Part shown: positions 16,221-27,582 of the stretch, one piece after another
How the letters are laid out: every line of letters begins with the position of its first letter
Numbering within the stretch: the stretch's first letter is position 1
Assembly: GCF_013408305.1 (NCBI RefSeq)
Contig: NZ_JACBZS010000001.1
Location: 3,162,001 to 3,226,000 of the forward strand
Reading direction: 5' to 3'
DNA from: Naumannella cuiyingiana
GTDB lineage: Bacteria; Actinomycetota; Actinomycetes; Propionibacteriales; Propionibacteriaceae
Length of the DNA: 64,000 nucleotides
Made by a program: the position numbers and the translations under genes
Notes under the pieces: generated by a model
Seen by the model: the letters and a program-made list of their open reading frames with translations, nothing else
Database searches by the model: none
Told to the model about the DNA's origin: nothing

Positions 16221-16249
16221 TTGACTCCGCCGAGCAGCCCCAATAAAGT
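16221..16249 (+). promoter_or_regulatory. rrn promoter P3
   Basis: TTGACT (16221-16226), 17-nt spacer, TAAAGT (16244-16249). 178 bp after P2 and nearest to the 16S gene, about 240 bp upstream of it. Confidence 0.82.
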
Positions 16250-16305
16250 AAGTCGAGTTGCCCCAAGCGGAGATCGAAAGATCGAAGCGCGGAGCGCGAG
16301 CGAAA

Positions 16306-16321
16306 CTTGAGAACTCAACAG
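16306..16321 (+). promoter_or_regulatory. Antitermination (boxA-like) element in the rrn leader
   Basis: CTTGAGAACTCAACAG, matched at 14 of 16 positions by 18301-18316 in the 16S-23S spacer. Each copy sits just before the 5' arm of an rRNA processing stem, which is where Nus-type antitermination signals lie in actinobacterial rrn operons. Role inferred from position and duplication. Confidence 0.6.
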
Positions 16322-16325
16322 CGTG

Positions 16326-16339
16326 CTTAAAAGTCAATG
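16326..16339 (+). other. 5' arm of the 16S rRNA processing stem
   Basis: CTTAAAAGTCAATG pairs with CATTGACCATTAAG at 18106-18119 (12 of 14), so the two ends of pre-16S RNA can form a double strand for RNase III. Confidence 0.55.
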
Positions 16340-16495
16340 CCAAGCAATGCATTTACCTCGTCAGTCGTGACGATCCGGCTTGCCGGAGAGTGACGACGAT
16401 GAGTTCCTTTGATGAATGATATGGGTCCTGTTTCCTTGGACCCGGTCAGGCATCTCGAAGTTGACTTCCGCATCACCTCGCGTGATGTGGGCCAA

Positions 16496-18022
<1,527 letters not shown>

Positions 18023-18105
18023 AGCCCATTGGCGACACGATGTGTCGTCCAAGCGCTTCGTACCGAGTCGTTCGTTCTCGGCGAGGCAGGCTACGGAATG
18101 TGGAA

Positions 18106-18119
18106 CATTGACCATTAAG
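18106..18119 (+). other. 3' arm of the 16S rRNA processing stem
   Basis: CATTGACCATTAAG, complementary at 12 of 14 positions to 16326-16339. Confidence 0.55.
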
Positions 18120-18300
18120 CCGAGTCGAAGCATCGCGTCAGTACAACCCGGGCCCTCGTGGCACAGGAGTGGAACCTCGCGGAGCGGAGCTCGGCCCGGG
18201 CACGCTGTTGGGTCCTGAAGGGTCGGTCGCGTCAGCAACCACTCTTCGCGGACCAGGTATGGGAGGCCGGCAACGGCCGAACACCTGGTACCGCCCGTAT

Positions 18301-18316
18301 CTTGAGAACTTCACAG
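18301..18316 (+). promoter_or_regulatory. Second boxA-like element, in the 16S-23S spacer
   Basis: CTTGAGAACTTCACAG; differs from the leader copy at 16306-16321 in two positions only. Immediately precedes and partly overlaps the 23S processing-stem arm. Confidence 0.6.
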
Positions 18317-18336
18317 TGGACGCGAGCATCTTTGTA
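18312..18336 (+). other. 5' arm of the 23S rRNA processing stem
   Basis: Twenty-five bases beginning CACAGTGGACGCG that are complementary, with one bulged A, to 21445-21470 on the other side of the 23S gene. This is the expected RNase III substrate that frees pre-23S RNA. Confidence 0.85.
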
Positions 18337-18340
18337 GTAA

Positions 18341-21443
<3,103 letters not shown>

Positions 21444-21444
21444 T

Positions 21445-21470
21445 TACAAAGATGCTACGCGTCCACTGTG
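21445..21470 (+). other. 3' arm of the 23S rRNA processing stem
   Basis: Pairs with 18312-18336; one extra A is bulged. Lies in the 23S-5S spacer. Confidence 0.85.
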
Positions 21471-21516
21471 GGGTTCCCGAGATACGGTCGGGAACATCCG
21501 ATCACATCTCAATAGA

Positions 21517-21635
21517 GTTTCGGTGATCATGGCGAGAGGGAAACACCCGGCTCCATTCCGAACCCGGAAGTTAAGCCTCTCAGCGCCGATGGTACTGCAC
21601 GGGGGACCGTGTGGGAGACTAGGACGTCGCCGGAC
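21517..21635 (+). rRNA. rrf: 5S ribosomal RNA
   Basis: About 119 nt starting GTTTCGGTGATCATGGCG and ending GACGTCGCCGGAC, with the conserved CCGAACCCGGAAG and GCGCCGATGGTACTGC segments. Third gene of the rrn operon. Confidence 0.97.
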
Positions 21636-21640
21636 ATTAC

Positions 21641-21687
21641 AACAACCCCCGGGTCGCATTCGTGCGACACCGGGGGTTGTTCTATTT
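21641..21687 (+). terminator. rrn operon terminator
   Basis: Strong hairpin: 21641-21658 (AACAACCCCCGGGTCGCA) with 21663-21681, TTCG loop, one bulged A, followed by TCTATTTC. It ends transcription after the 5S gene. Confidence 0.88.
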
Positions 21688-22131
21688 CTGGGCGTTTTCG
21701 TGCCGCGTAGCCTCGACGGCTTCGCGCGAACTGCCAGCCGCGAGCTGAACCGGCAGCCGCGAGCGTTACTCGTGCCGCGTCTGCCGATTGGGCTCGCGGC
21801 TGCCGACCTGGCCCGCGGGTGCCGACTGAGTCCGCGTCTGCCGGGTGCGCCCGCGTGATGTGGCGTGAACCGCAGCCGCGAGCAGAACCGGCAGCCGCGA
21901 GTGTTATTCGTGCCGCGTCTGCCGGTTCGGCCTGCGGTTGCCGACCGGGCCCGCATGTGCGGGCTGGGTTCGCGGGTGCCGACTCGCTTCGTGGGTGCCG
22001 GCTGAGTCCGCGCCTGCCGGCTGAGTCCACGGCTGTCGGTTGGGTTCGCGGCTGTCGGGCTGGCCCGGGTGGGGCGGTCAGGCCGGGGTTGGTTTGCGGG
22101 CCGGCTTCGCATGCACAACGATGGGTAGGTG
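21688..22131. other. Non-coding interval with the 19-bp array
   Basis: 444 bases between the rrn terminator and the next gene. No convincing coding sequence; open frames here are repeat-driven and have no recognisable domain. Nearly all of it is the repeat array described at 21735-22073. Confidence 0.7.
21735..22073. repeat. Array of 19-bp units in both orientations
   Basis: Forward unit consensus about CCGACTGGGTCCGCGGCTG: three and a partial copy at 21784-21855 and eight at 21922-22073. Reverse-complement units (for example CAGCCGCGAGCTGAACCGG) occur in pairs at 21735-21772 and 21873-21910. Each reverse pair is followed by the identical 11-nt spacer TGCCGCGTCTG and then the forward units, so a block of about 138 bp is repeated. 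Units are imperfect. Nineteen is not a multiple of three, so the array does not encode a peptide repeat. Confidence 0.85.
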
Positions 22132-23661
22132 ATGGATTCTTCGAGCGCCGGTGGCGATGAGAGCGAGCCCCGGGGCGATCGGCCGCGTCGCAGCAGGCGG
22201 GACGGGCCGCCGAGTGGGGGTGCGGGCAGCCGCGGCAGGGGAGGCGGCCCACGCGGTCGTGGGAGTGGCCCCGCCGGGCGTTGGTCGAAGCGCGATGGCA
22301 CGGGCGGCTCTCGACGAGCAGGTTCTGACGACTCCGGCAATGGTGCGGGCGGCTCCCGAGGCCAGGGAATGGGTCGATCCGGCGCCCGGGGCGCCGCTCA
22401 GCGTCCGGCCGGTTCCCGCGGCGCAGGCTCCGGCCGAGGCGAAGGCAGAGGTTTCGGCTCTGGCAGTGGCGGCCGGGGAGGGCCGGCCCGCGGCAGGTCG
22501 GCGGGTGGCGGTTTTCGGCGCGAGGGTGCCGGGCGAGGGGATGAGCGGCGGCGTCGCGACGACCTGTCCGACGATCGCTCGGGTTCGAACAACAACGGCG
22601 CGGCGTCGGGTGGATCCCGGGCCGACGGGCGTACCCGCCGCGGCCCGGCCGGCGAGTCCCGCGGGGCGGGCCAACGGTCTGGCGGCCGCGCGAGTGCTCG
22701 CGCGGGATCCGGGGAGCGCTCGCCGCGGTACGCCGCCCGCAGTGAACGGCCCGCCGGCGCGCGCCGCGCTGGCATCAACGATGAGCGCTCGCGGGGCGGG
22801 CGCGGCGGCGACGGCCGGCGGCGCGGTGGCGGTCGGGATCGGCGCGACGACCGTGCTCGTCCGGCGCGCGAGCGTACCGATCGAGATCCCACCCTGCCGG
22901 ACAACCTCGACCTCGGGCTGCTTCCGCGCGCGGTCCGGGCCGAGCTGCGTGGGTTGCCCCCGGAGCTTGCGGAGCGGGTTGCCGGGCACCTGCTGATGGC
23001 CGGCCAACTCGTCGACACCGATCCCGATGAAGCGCGGCGGCACACCGAGGTCGCGCGACGGCACGCGGCCCGGCTGCCGGTCGTGCGGGAGGCGGCGGCG
23101 GAGACGGCCTATGCCGCCGGGGACTACTCCGCGGCGCTGCAGGACTTCCGCACCCTGCGCCGGATGACCGGCTCGGAGGAGTACCTGCCCGTGATCGCGG
23201 ACTGTCTGCGTGCCCTCGGCAAGCCCGAGGACGCGCTGGACGTCGCTCGCGACGGGGCCGGCAGGCCGCTGGACCCGGCCACCCGGATCGAGCTTCGGAT
23301 CGTCGAGGCCGGGGCGCGGGCCGACTTGGGTCAGCGCGCCGAGGCGCGCCGGTTGTTGCGTACCACCTGGGACCGCGAGGCCCGGGCGCCCGCGACGGCA
23401 CGTGCCCGGTTGGCGTACGCCGTCGCCGACCTCTTCGCCCAGGAGGACAACTCCGCGCAGGCGCGCGCCTGGTTCGCGCGGGCCGCCGAGACCGGCGGCG
23501 ATGCCACCGACGCCGAGGAGCGCCTCGACCCGCTCGGCCTCGAGCTCGACGATGGTCCGGAACCCGAGGCCGACGAACCGGCCGGACCGGCGCGGCCCGA
23601 CGAGACCGGTCAACCCGAGCCGGGCCAGACCGACCCCGAATCGCGAGGCCAGGGCCGGTGA
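22132..23661 (+). CDS. RG-rich tetratricopeptide-repeat protein
   Basis: 509 residues in two halves. Residues 1 to about 250 are disordered, very rich in Arg, Gly and Ser with many RGG/RG steps (for example SRGRGGGPRGRG), resembling nucleic-acid-binding RGG tails. From about 255 a folded alpha-helical part follows (LPDNLDLGLLPRAVRAELRGLP...), with TPR-like helix pairs such as AAAETAYAAGDYSAALQDFRTL and ARARLAYAVADLFAQEDNSAQARAWF, then an acidic Pro/Glu tail (about 470-509). TPR proteins with such tails occur next to the HAD-tlyA-nadK block in other actinobacteria. ATG 22132 chosen (GTG 22129 is adjacent). Function unknown; an RNA- or ribosome-related role is inference from the RGG part and the rrn neighbour. 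Confidence 0.75.
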   Translation: MDSSSAGGDESEPRGDRPRRSRRDGPPSGGAGSRGRGGGPRGRGSGPAGRWSKRDGTGGSRRAGSDDSGNGAGGSRGQGMGRSGARGAAQRPAGSRGAGSGRGEGRGFGSGSGGRGGPARGRSAGGGFRREGAGRGDERRRRDDLSDDRSGSNNNGAASGGSRADGRTRRGPAGESRGAGQRSGGRASARAGSGERSPRYAARSERPAGARRAGINDERSRGGRGGDGRRRGGGRDRRDDRARPARERTDRDPTLPDNLDLGLLPRAVRAELRGLPPELAERVAGHLLMAGQLVDTDPDEARRHTEVARRHAARLPVVREAAAETAYAAGDYSAALQDFRTLRRMTGSEEYLPVIADCLRALGKPEDALDVARDGAGRPLDPATRIELRIVEAGARADLGQRAEARRLLRTTWDREARAPATARARLAYAVADLFAQEDNSAQARAWFARAAETGGDATDAEERLDPLGLELDDGPEPEADEPAGPARPDETGQPEPGQTDPESRGQGR

Positions 23662-24686
23662 CCCCGGACGTCCCCGCCGGCAGCGTGATCGCCGGCCATG
23701 ATGCGGTGCTCTGCGATCTCGACGGTGTCGTCTATCGGGGGCCCGAGCGGGTCCCGGGCGCGGACCGGGCGCTCGCGGAGCTGCGGCGGCGCGGCCTCGG
23801 CATCGCCTTCGTCACCAACAACGCCGCGCGTCCGCCCGAGGAGGTCGCGGCGCATCTGACCGAGCTCGGCGTACACGCCACGGCGGGAGAGGTGGTCACC
23901 GCGGCCCAGGCTGCGGCCCACCTGCTGGCGCGTCGCGTACCGCCCGGGGCCAAGGTGTTGGTGGTCGGGGCGGACCATCTCGTCGACGAGGTCGGCCGGG
24001 CGGGCCTGCGGGTGGTCGGCTCCGCGGCGGACGACCCGGACGCGGTCGTCCAGGGTTACGGGCCGCGCGTGGTCTGGGAGCAGTTGACCGAGGCGGCCTA
24101 TGCCGTCCAGAGCGGTGCGCTGTGGGTGGCGAGCAATGCCGATCCCACCCGACCGACCGAACGCGGCCTCGCACCCGGCGCCGGCGCAGGCCTCGCGGCC
24201 GTTGCCGTGACGGCCCCGGGCCGGGCGCCGCTGGTCGCCGGGAAGCCCGAACCCGCGCTGGTCCTCGAGGCCGCCGAACGGGTCGGGGCGAGCAGCGCCG
24301 TCTTCGTCGGCGATCGCCTCGACACCGACATCGCCGGCGCCCGCGCGGCAGGGCTGCCGGGGATCCTGGTACTGACCGGGGCCCACGGCAAGGCCGATCT
24401 GGTGGCTGCGGTACCCGCCCAGCGTCCGGCGCAGGTGATCGCCGAGCTCGGCGGGCTGGTCGGGCCGGCCCGGACCGCCGACGGTGACACGGACCAAGTC
24501 GCGGTGAATGCCGCCGTGGCGAGCGTCGACCAGGGCGTGTGCATACTCGATGGCCCCGCGACGACGGTGGACGAGCAGCTCGACCTGCTGTGGGCGCTGG
24601 CCAATCTGTGCTGGAATCGGGACTCGGCCGGCGTACCCGCGGCGCGGACCGATGCCGCACTGGCGGCACTCGATCGGCTGCCCTGA
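23658..24686 (+). CDS. HAD-superfamily subclass IIA phosphatase
   Basis: 342 residues. NagD/p-nitrophenylphosphatase type: nucleophile motif AVLCDLDGVVYRG (residues about 16-28), motif II FVTNNAARP, C2 cap with QAAAHLLA..., motif III lysine in AGKPEPALVLEAAERVG, and motif IV VFVGDRLDTDIAGARAAG. Members dephosphorylate small sugar phosphates or phosphoglycolate. GTG start overlaps the previous stop by four bases. A C-terminal tail (about 275-342) extends past the HAD fold. Substrate unknown. Confidence 0.88.
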   Translation: MTPDVPAGSVIAGHDAVLCDLDGVVYRGPERVPGADRALAELRRRGLGIAFVTNNAARPPEEVAAHLTELGVHATAGEVVTAAQAAAHLLARRVPPGAKVLVVGADHLVDEVGRAGLRVVGSAADDPDAVVQGYGPRVVWEQLTEAAYAVQSGALWVASNADPTRPTERGLAPGAGAGLAAVAVTAPGRAPLVAGKPEPALVLEAAERVGASSAVFVGDRLDTDIAGARAAGLPGILVLTGAHGKADLVAAVPAQRPAQVIAELGGLVGPARTADGDTDQVAVNAAVASVDQGVCILDGPATTVDEQLDLLWALANLCWNRDSAGVPAARTDAALAALDRLP

Positions 24687-24738
24687 ACGACACGCTTGCC
24701 CGCCCACCGACCCGAGCCCGTCCGACTGAGGAGGACCG

Positions 24739-24981
24739 ATGGCCGCCGACCACCCCGAGCATTCGCCTGCCGGCTCCGATCCCGGCGCCGACGCCACCCC
24801 GGAGCCCGCGCGGCCTGACCCGCCGAGCACCGGCCACCCGAGCACGGGCCACGCCGAGGTGGACGCCGTCCTCGCCGCACTCGCCGACATCGACAGCGCC
24901 GAACCGGTCATCGCTCGGGAACGACTCGCGAGCGCGCACGAGGCGCTGCACGGCATCATCGAAGGCCGCCGCCCGCAGTGA
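24739..24981 (+). CDS. Small conserved protein between HAD phosphatase and TlyA
   Basis: 80 residues: a Pro/Glu/Asp-rich N-terminal half and a helical C-terminal half, EVDAVLAALADIDSAEPVIARERLASAHEALHGIIEGRR. No known domain recognised. Small acidic proteins of this layout occur at this position in other actinobacteria (recollection, not a search). GAGGA at 24730-24734 supports ATG 24739. The stop is 22 nt before tlyA, so it is probably co-transcribed. Function unknown. Confidence 0.7.
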   Translation: MAADHPEHSPAGSDPGADATPEPARPDPPSTGHPSTGHAEVDAVLAALADIDSAEPVIARERLASAHEALHGIIEGRRPQ

Positions 24982-25003
24982 ACGGCCGGCGACGGGCGCC
25001 GCG

Positions 25004-25774
25004 GTGACCGAGGGCGAGCGACTCGACATCGCCGTGGCCGCGGCCGGGCTGGCCCGGTCGCGTTCGGAGGCCGCAGCGCTGATCCGGTCCGGCGCGATCA
25101 CGGTCGATGGTCGCGTGATCAACAAGCCGGCGGCCATCGTCACCGCAGCGGCCGAACTTGCCGGCCACGGCGAGCGCTGGGTCTCGCGTGCGGCACTGAA
25201 ACTGACCGGCGCGCTGGACGCCCTCGACCTGACCGTCGGCGGGCGGGCACTGGATGCCGGGGCGTCCACCGGTGGCTTCAGCCAGGTGCTGCTGCGCCGC
25301 GGCTGCACCGAGGTGTACGCCGTCGACGTCGGCCACGGCCAGTTGGCCGAACCGGTCCGCGGCGACCACCGGGTGCACAACCTGGAGGGGCTGCACCTGC
25401 GCGACCTCACCGTCGCAGACCTCGGGGCCCCGGTCGATCAAGCGGTCGCCGATGTCTCGTTCATCTCGCTGACCAAGGTGCTGGCGCCGATCCTGCGGGT
25501 CGTCGACCCGGCCGGTTGGGCCCTGCTGCTGGTCAAGCCGCAGTTCGAGCTGGGCCGCGCGGCGCTGGACAAGCACGGCGTCGTCACCGACCCCGACGCC
25601 CACCGACGGGCCGTCGACGGTGTCGTCGCGACCGGCGTCGGGTTGGGCTGGCGGCACGCGGCGACCGTGCCCAGCGAACTGGTCGGTACCCACGGCAACC
25701 GCGAGTACTTCGTGCACCTGCTCGGCCCCCGACACCCGGACGGGCGCGGAGCCGAACCGGGAGGTACGCCATGA
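25004..25774 (+). CDS. tlyA: TlyA-family rRNA 2'-O-methyltransferase / haemolysin-like protein
   Basis: 256 residues. N-terminal S4 RNA-binding domain (about 1-60, GERLDIAVAAAGLARSRSEAAALIRSG), then an FtsJ-like methyltransferase with SAM motif ALDAGASTGGFSQVLLRRG and the catalytic KPQFE segment with upstream aspartate. TlyA methylates 16S C1409 and 23S C1920, which conditions capreomycin sensitivity in mycobacteria. GTG 25004 chosen because the S4 domain begins immediately after it. ATGA overlap with the next gene. Confidence 0.9.
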   Translation: MTEGERLDIAVAAAGLARSRSEAAALIRSGAITVDGRVINKPAAIVTAAAELAGHGERWVSRAALKLTGALDALDLTVGGRALDAGASTGGFSQVLLRRGCTEVYAVDVGHGQLAEPVRGDHRVHNLEGLHLRDLTVADLGAPVDQAVADVSFISLTKVLAPILRVVDPAGWALLLVKPQFELGRAALDKHGVVTDPDAHRRAVDGVVATGVGLGWRHAATVPSELVGTHGNREYFVHLLGPRHPDGRGAEPGGTP

Positions 25775-26586
25775 CACCGCAGGCCGGTCCGCCCCCGCCG
25801 CCCGCCGAGGTCGCCGCGCTCGGCGAGGTCGTCGCGGCGACGCCCGGCAGCGCGCCCGGCACCGTCGACTATGCGATCCGCGATCGCGCCGGGCAGCGCC
25901 ACGCGGTCACCGCCGCACCGCGGGCGAGCCGCGGCCCGCTCGACGCCGCGGCGGCCCTGGCGGTGCGCGCCCGCATTCCGCTGCTGGCCCCGATCAGCGA
26001 CCGCATCGAACTCACCGGCGGCGGCCTCGCCCTGGTCCGGCCCTGGCTCCCGGGCCGGCCGCTCGAGGTCGATCCCGCGCGCCCCGGGGACTCGGCGCTG
26101 GAGCTGTTCGTGGCCCAGGACACCGAGACCGTTCTCGGCTGCCTGGACAAGGTGATCGGGGCACATGTTGCGCTGGCCCGGCACGGACTGATCGCCGTGG
26201 CCTTCCACAGCGGCCGCATCCGATGGGACTTCGATGCCCTGGAGCCGCATCTGGTCGGGCTCGAGAGCTATCGCGGGGCGTACCGGCTGGACTCCGACCG
26301 GGCGCCCGGGGATCCCCGGTTCATGGCGCCGGAGGAGTTCCGGCGGGGCGCGGCGATCGACCAGCCGGCCACGGTGTTCGCGCTCGGGCGTACCGCTCAG
26401 GTCCTGCTCGGCCGTACCGGACGCACGCGCATCGGCCCCGACCTGCTCTCCGTCGTGCTCCGGGCGGTCGCCGACGACCCGACCGACCGGTACGCCCGGG
26501 TCGCGACCTTCGCCACCGCCTGGATGGCGGCACGGATGATCCCGGCGCCGCGGCCGGAACCGGCCCCGGGCAAACCGGACCCCTAA
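25771..26586 (+). CDS. Protein-kinase-like protein, probable pseudokinase
   Basis: 271 residues. The C-terminal half resembles a eukaryotic-type kinase lobe: IGAHVALARHGLIAVAFHSG at the catalytic-loop position, RIRWDFDALEPHLVGLESY (metal-binding strand and activation region), DPRFMAPEEFRRGA (the MAPEE motif) and TVFALGRTAQVLLG (helix F). In active relatives the catalytic loop has an acidic residue (VDFYDG-like); here it reads VAFHSG, so the catalytic base appears missing. No glycine-rich P-loop is seen. Lies between tlyA (4-nt overlap) and nadK. Probable binding or regulatory role; low certainty. Confidence 0.6.
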   Translation: MTPQAGPPPPPAEVAALGEVVAATPGSAPGTVDYAIRDRAGQRHAVTAAPRASRGPLDAAAALAVRARIPLLAPISDRIELTGGGLALVRPWLPGRPLEVDPARPGDSALELFVAQDTETVLGCLDKVIGAHVALARHGLIAVAFHSGRIRWDFDALEPHLVGLESYRGAYRLDSDRAPGDPRFMAPEEFRRGAAIDQPATVFALGRTAQVLLGRTGRTRIGPDLLSVVLRAVADDPTDRYARVATFATAWMAARMIPAPRPEPAPGKPDP

Positions 26587-26597
26587 GCTGAGCCGCG

Positions 26598-27545
26598 ATG
26601 ACCGAGCAGCGCACCACCACCTCCGGGCCGACCGAACCGCGTCGCGTCGCGGTGCTCACCCACACCGGGCGGGACGCCGCGATCGCCGCCGCGCGCGATC
26701 TGGCCCGCGACCTCGCCGAGGCCGGCATCGAGCCCATCGTGCCCGCCGCTGACCTGACCGAGATGGCCGGCCAGTTCGGCGACATCGAGGTGCACGCGCT
26801 GCCCGCCGATGCGACCTCGCTCGCCGGCTGCGAGCTCGCCGTCGTGCTCGGCGGCGACGGCACCATCCTGCGCGCGGCAGAACTCGCGCTGGCCAGCCAC
26901 ACCCCGCTGCTCGGCGTGAACCTCGGCCACGTCGGCTTCCTCGCCGAGGCGGAGTCCTCGGAGATCCACACCATTGCCCGGCGGGTGATCGATCGCGACT
27001 GGACCGTCGAGGAACGGTTCGTGATCGAGGTGCTCGTCGAGGACGCCGAGGACCGCACCGTGTGGTCGTCCTTCGCGATCAACGAGGTGTCCATCGAGAA
27101 GGACGCCCGGGAGCGGATGCTCGAGGTGATGGTCGACGTGGACGGCCGCCCGCTGTCGCGCTGGAGCTGCGACGGCATCCTGCTCGCCACTCCGACCGGG
27201 TCGACCGCGTACGCCTTCTCCGCCGGCGGCCCCGTCGTCTGGCCCGAGGTGGATGCCCTGCTGCTGGTGCCGCTGAGTGCGCACGCGCTGTTCGCTCGCC
27301 CGCTCGTGCTCGGCCCCTCCTCCGATGTCCGGATCGATCTGCTGGACACCCCGCCCGCGCGCCGCGGCGTGGTCTGGTGCGACGGACGCCGTTCGGTGAC
27401 GCTGCTGCCCGGGATGAGCGTGCGTGCGCACAAGAGCGGGCAGCGGCTCCGGCTGGCCCGCCTGTCCAGTGCGCCGTTCACGGATCGGCTGGTCAACAAG
27501 TTCGGGCTGCAGGTGGAGGGCTGGCGAGGGAGCCGGGAGTCGTGA
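26598..27545 (+). CDS. nadK: NAD kinase
   Basis: 315 residues. Phosphorylates NAD to NADP. The GGDGT motif (VVLGGDGTILRAAEL, near residue 92) and the second signature DGILLATPTGSTAYAFSAGGP with NEV upstream are intact. ATG 26598; TAAGCT (26584-26589) lies 8 nt upstream with no Shine-Dalgarno, so a leaderless start is likely and nadK-recN may form their own transcript. Confidence 0.95.
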   Translation: MTEQRTTTSGPTEPRRVAVLTHTGRDAAIAAARDLARDLAEAGIEPIVPAADLTEMAGQFGDIEVHALPADATSLAGCELAVVLGGDGTILRAAELALASHTPLLGVNLGHVGFLAEAESSEIHTIARRVIDRDWTVEERFVIEVLVEDAEDRTVWSSFAINEVSIEKDARERMLEVMVDVDGRPLSRWSCDGILLATPTGSTAYAFSAGGPVVWPEVDALLLVPLSAHALFARPLVLGPSSDVRIDLLDTPPARRGVVWCDGRRSVTLLPGMSVRAHKSGQRLRLARLSSAPFTDRLVNKFGLQVEGWRGSRES

Positions 27546-27582
27546 TCACCGCGCAGCGGGTCATGATCACCGAGGCCACACC

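Larger units (their letters stand above)
15818..16495 (+). other. rRNA operon promoter and leader region (non-coding)
   Basis: No credible gene in these 678 bases. They contain three sigma-70-type promoters (P1-P3), a leader with a CTTGAGAACTCAACAG box, the 5' half of the 16S processing stem and a small hairpin GGGTCC/GGACCC (16423-16443). The stretches after P1 and P2 resemble each other (AGTAGGC-AAGCC...TGAGGC, and later GTGCG...TCC..TGGAC), so the region looks like a roughly 175-bp unit that was duplicated. Confidence 0.8.

Noticed and set aside
21735-22073. Possible CRISPR array
   Set aside because: Units are contiguous 19-bp imperfect repeats without unique spacers of constant length, occur in both orientations, and no cas genes are nearby.
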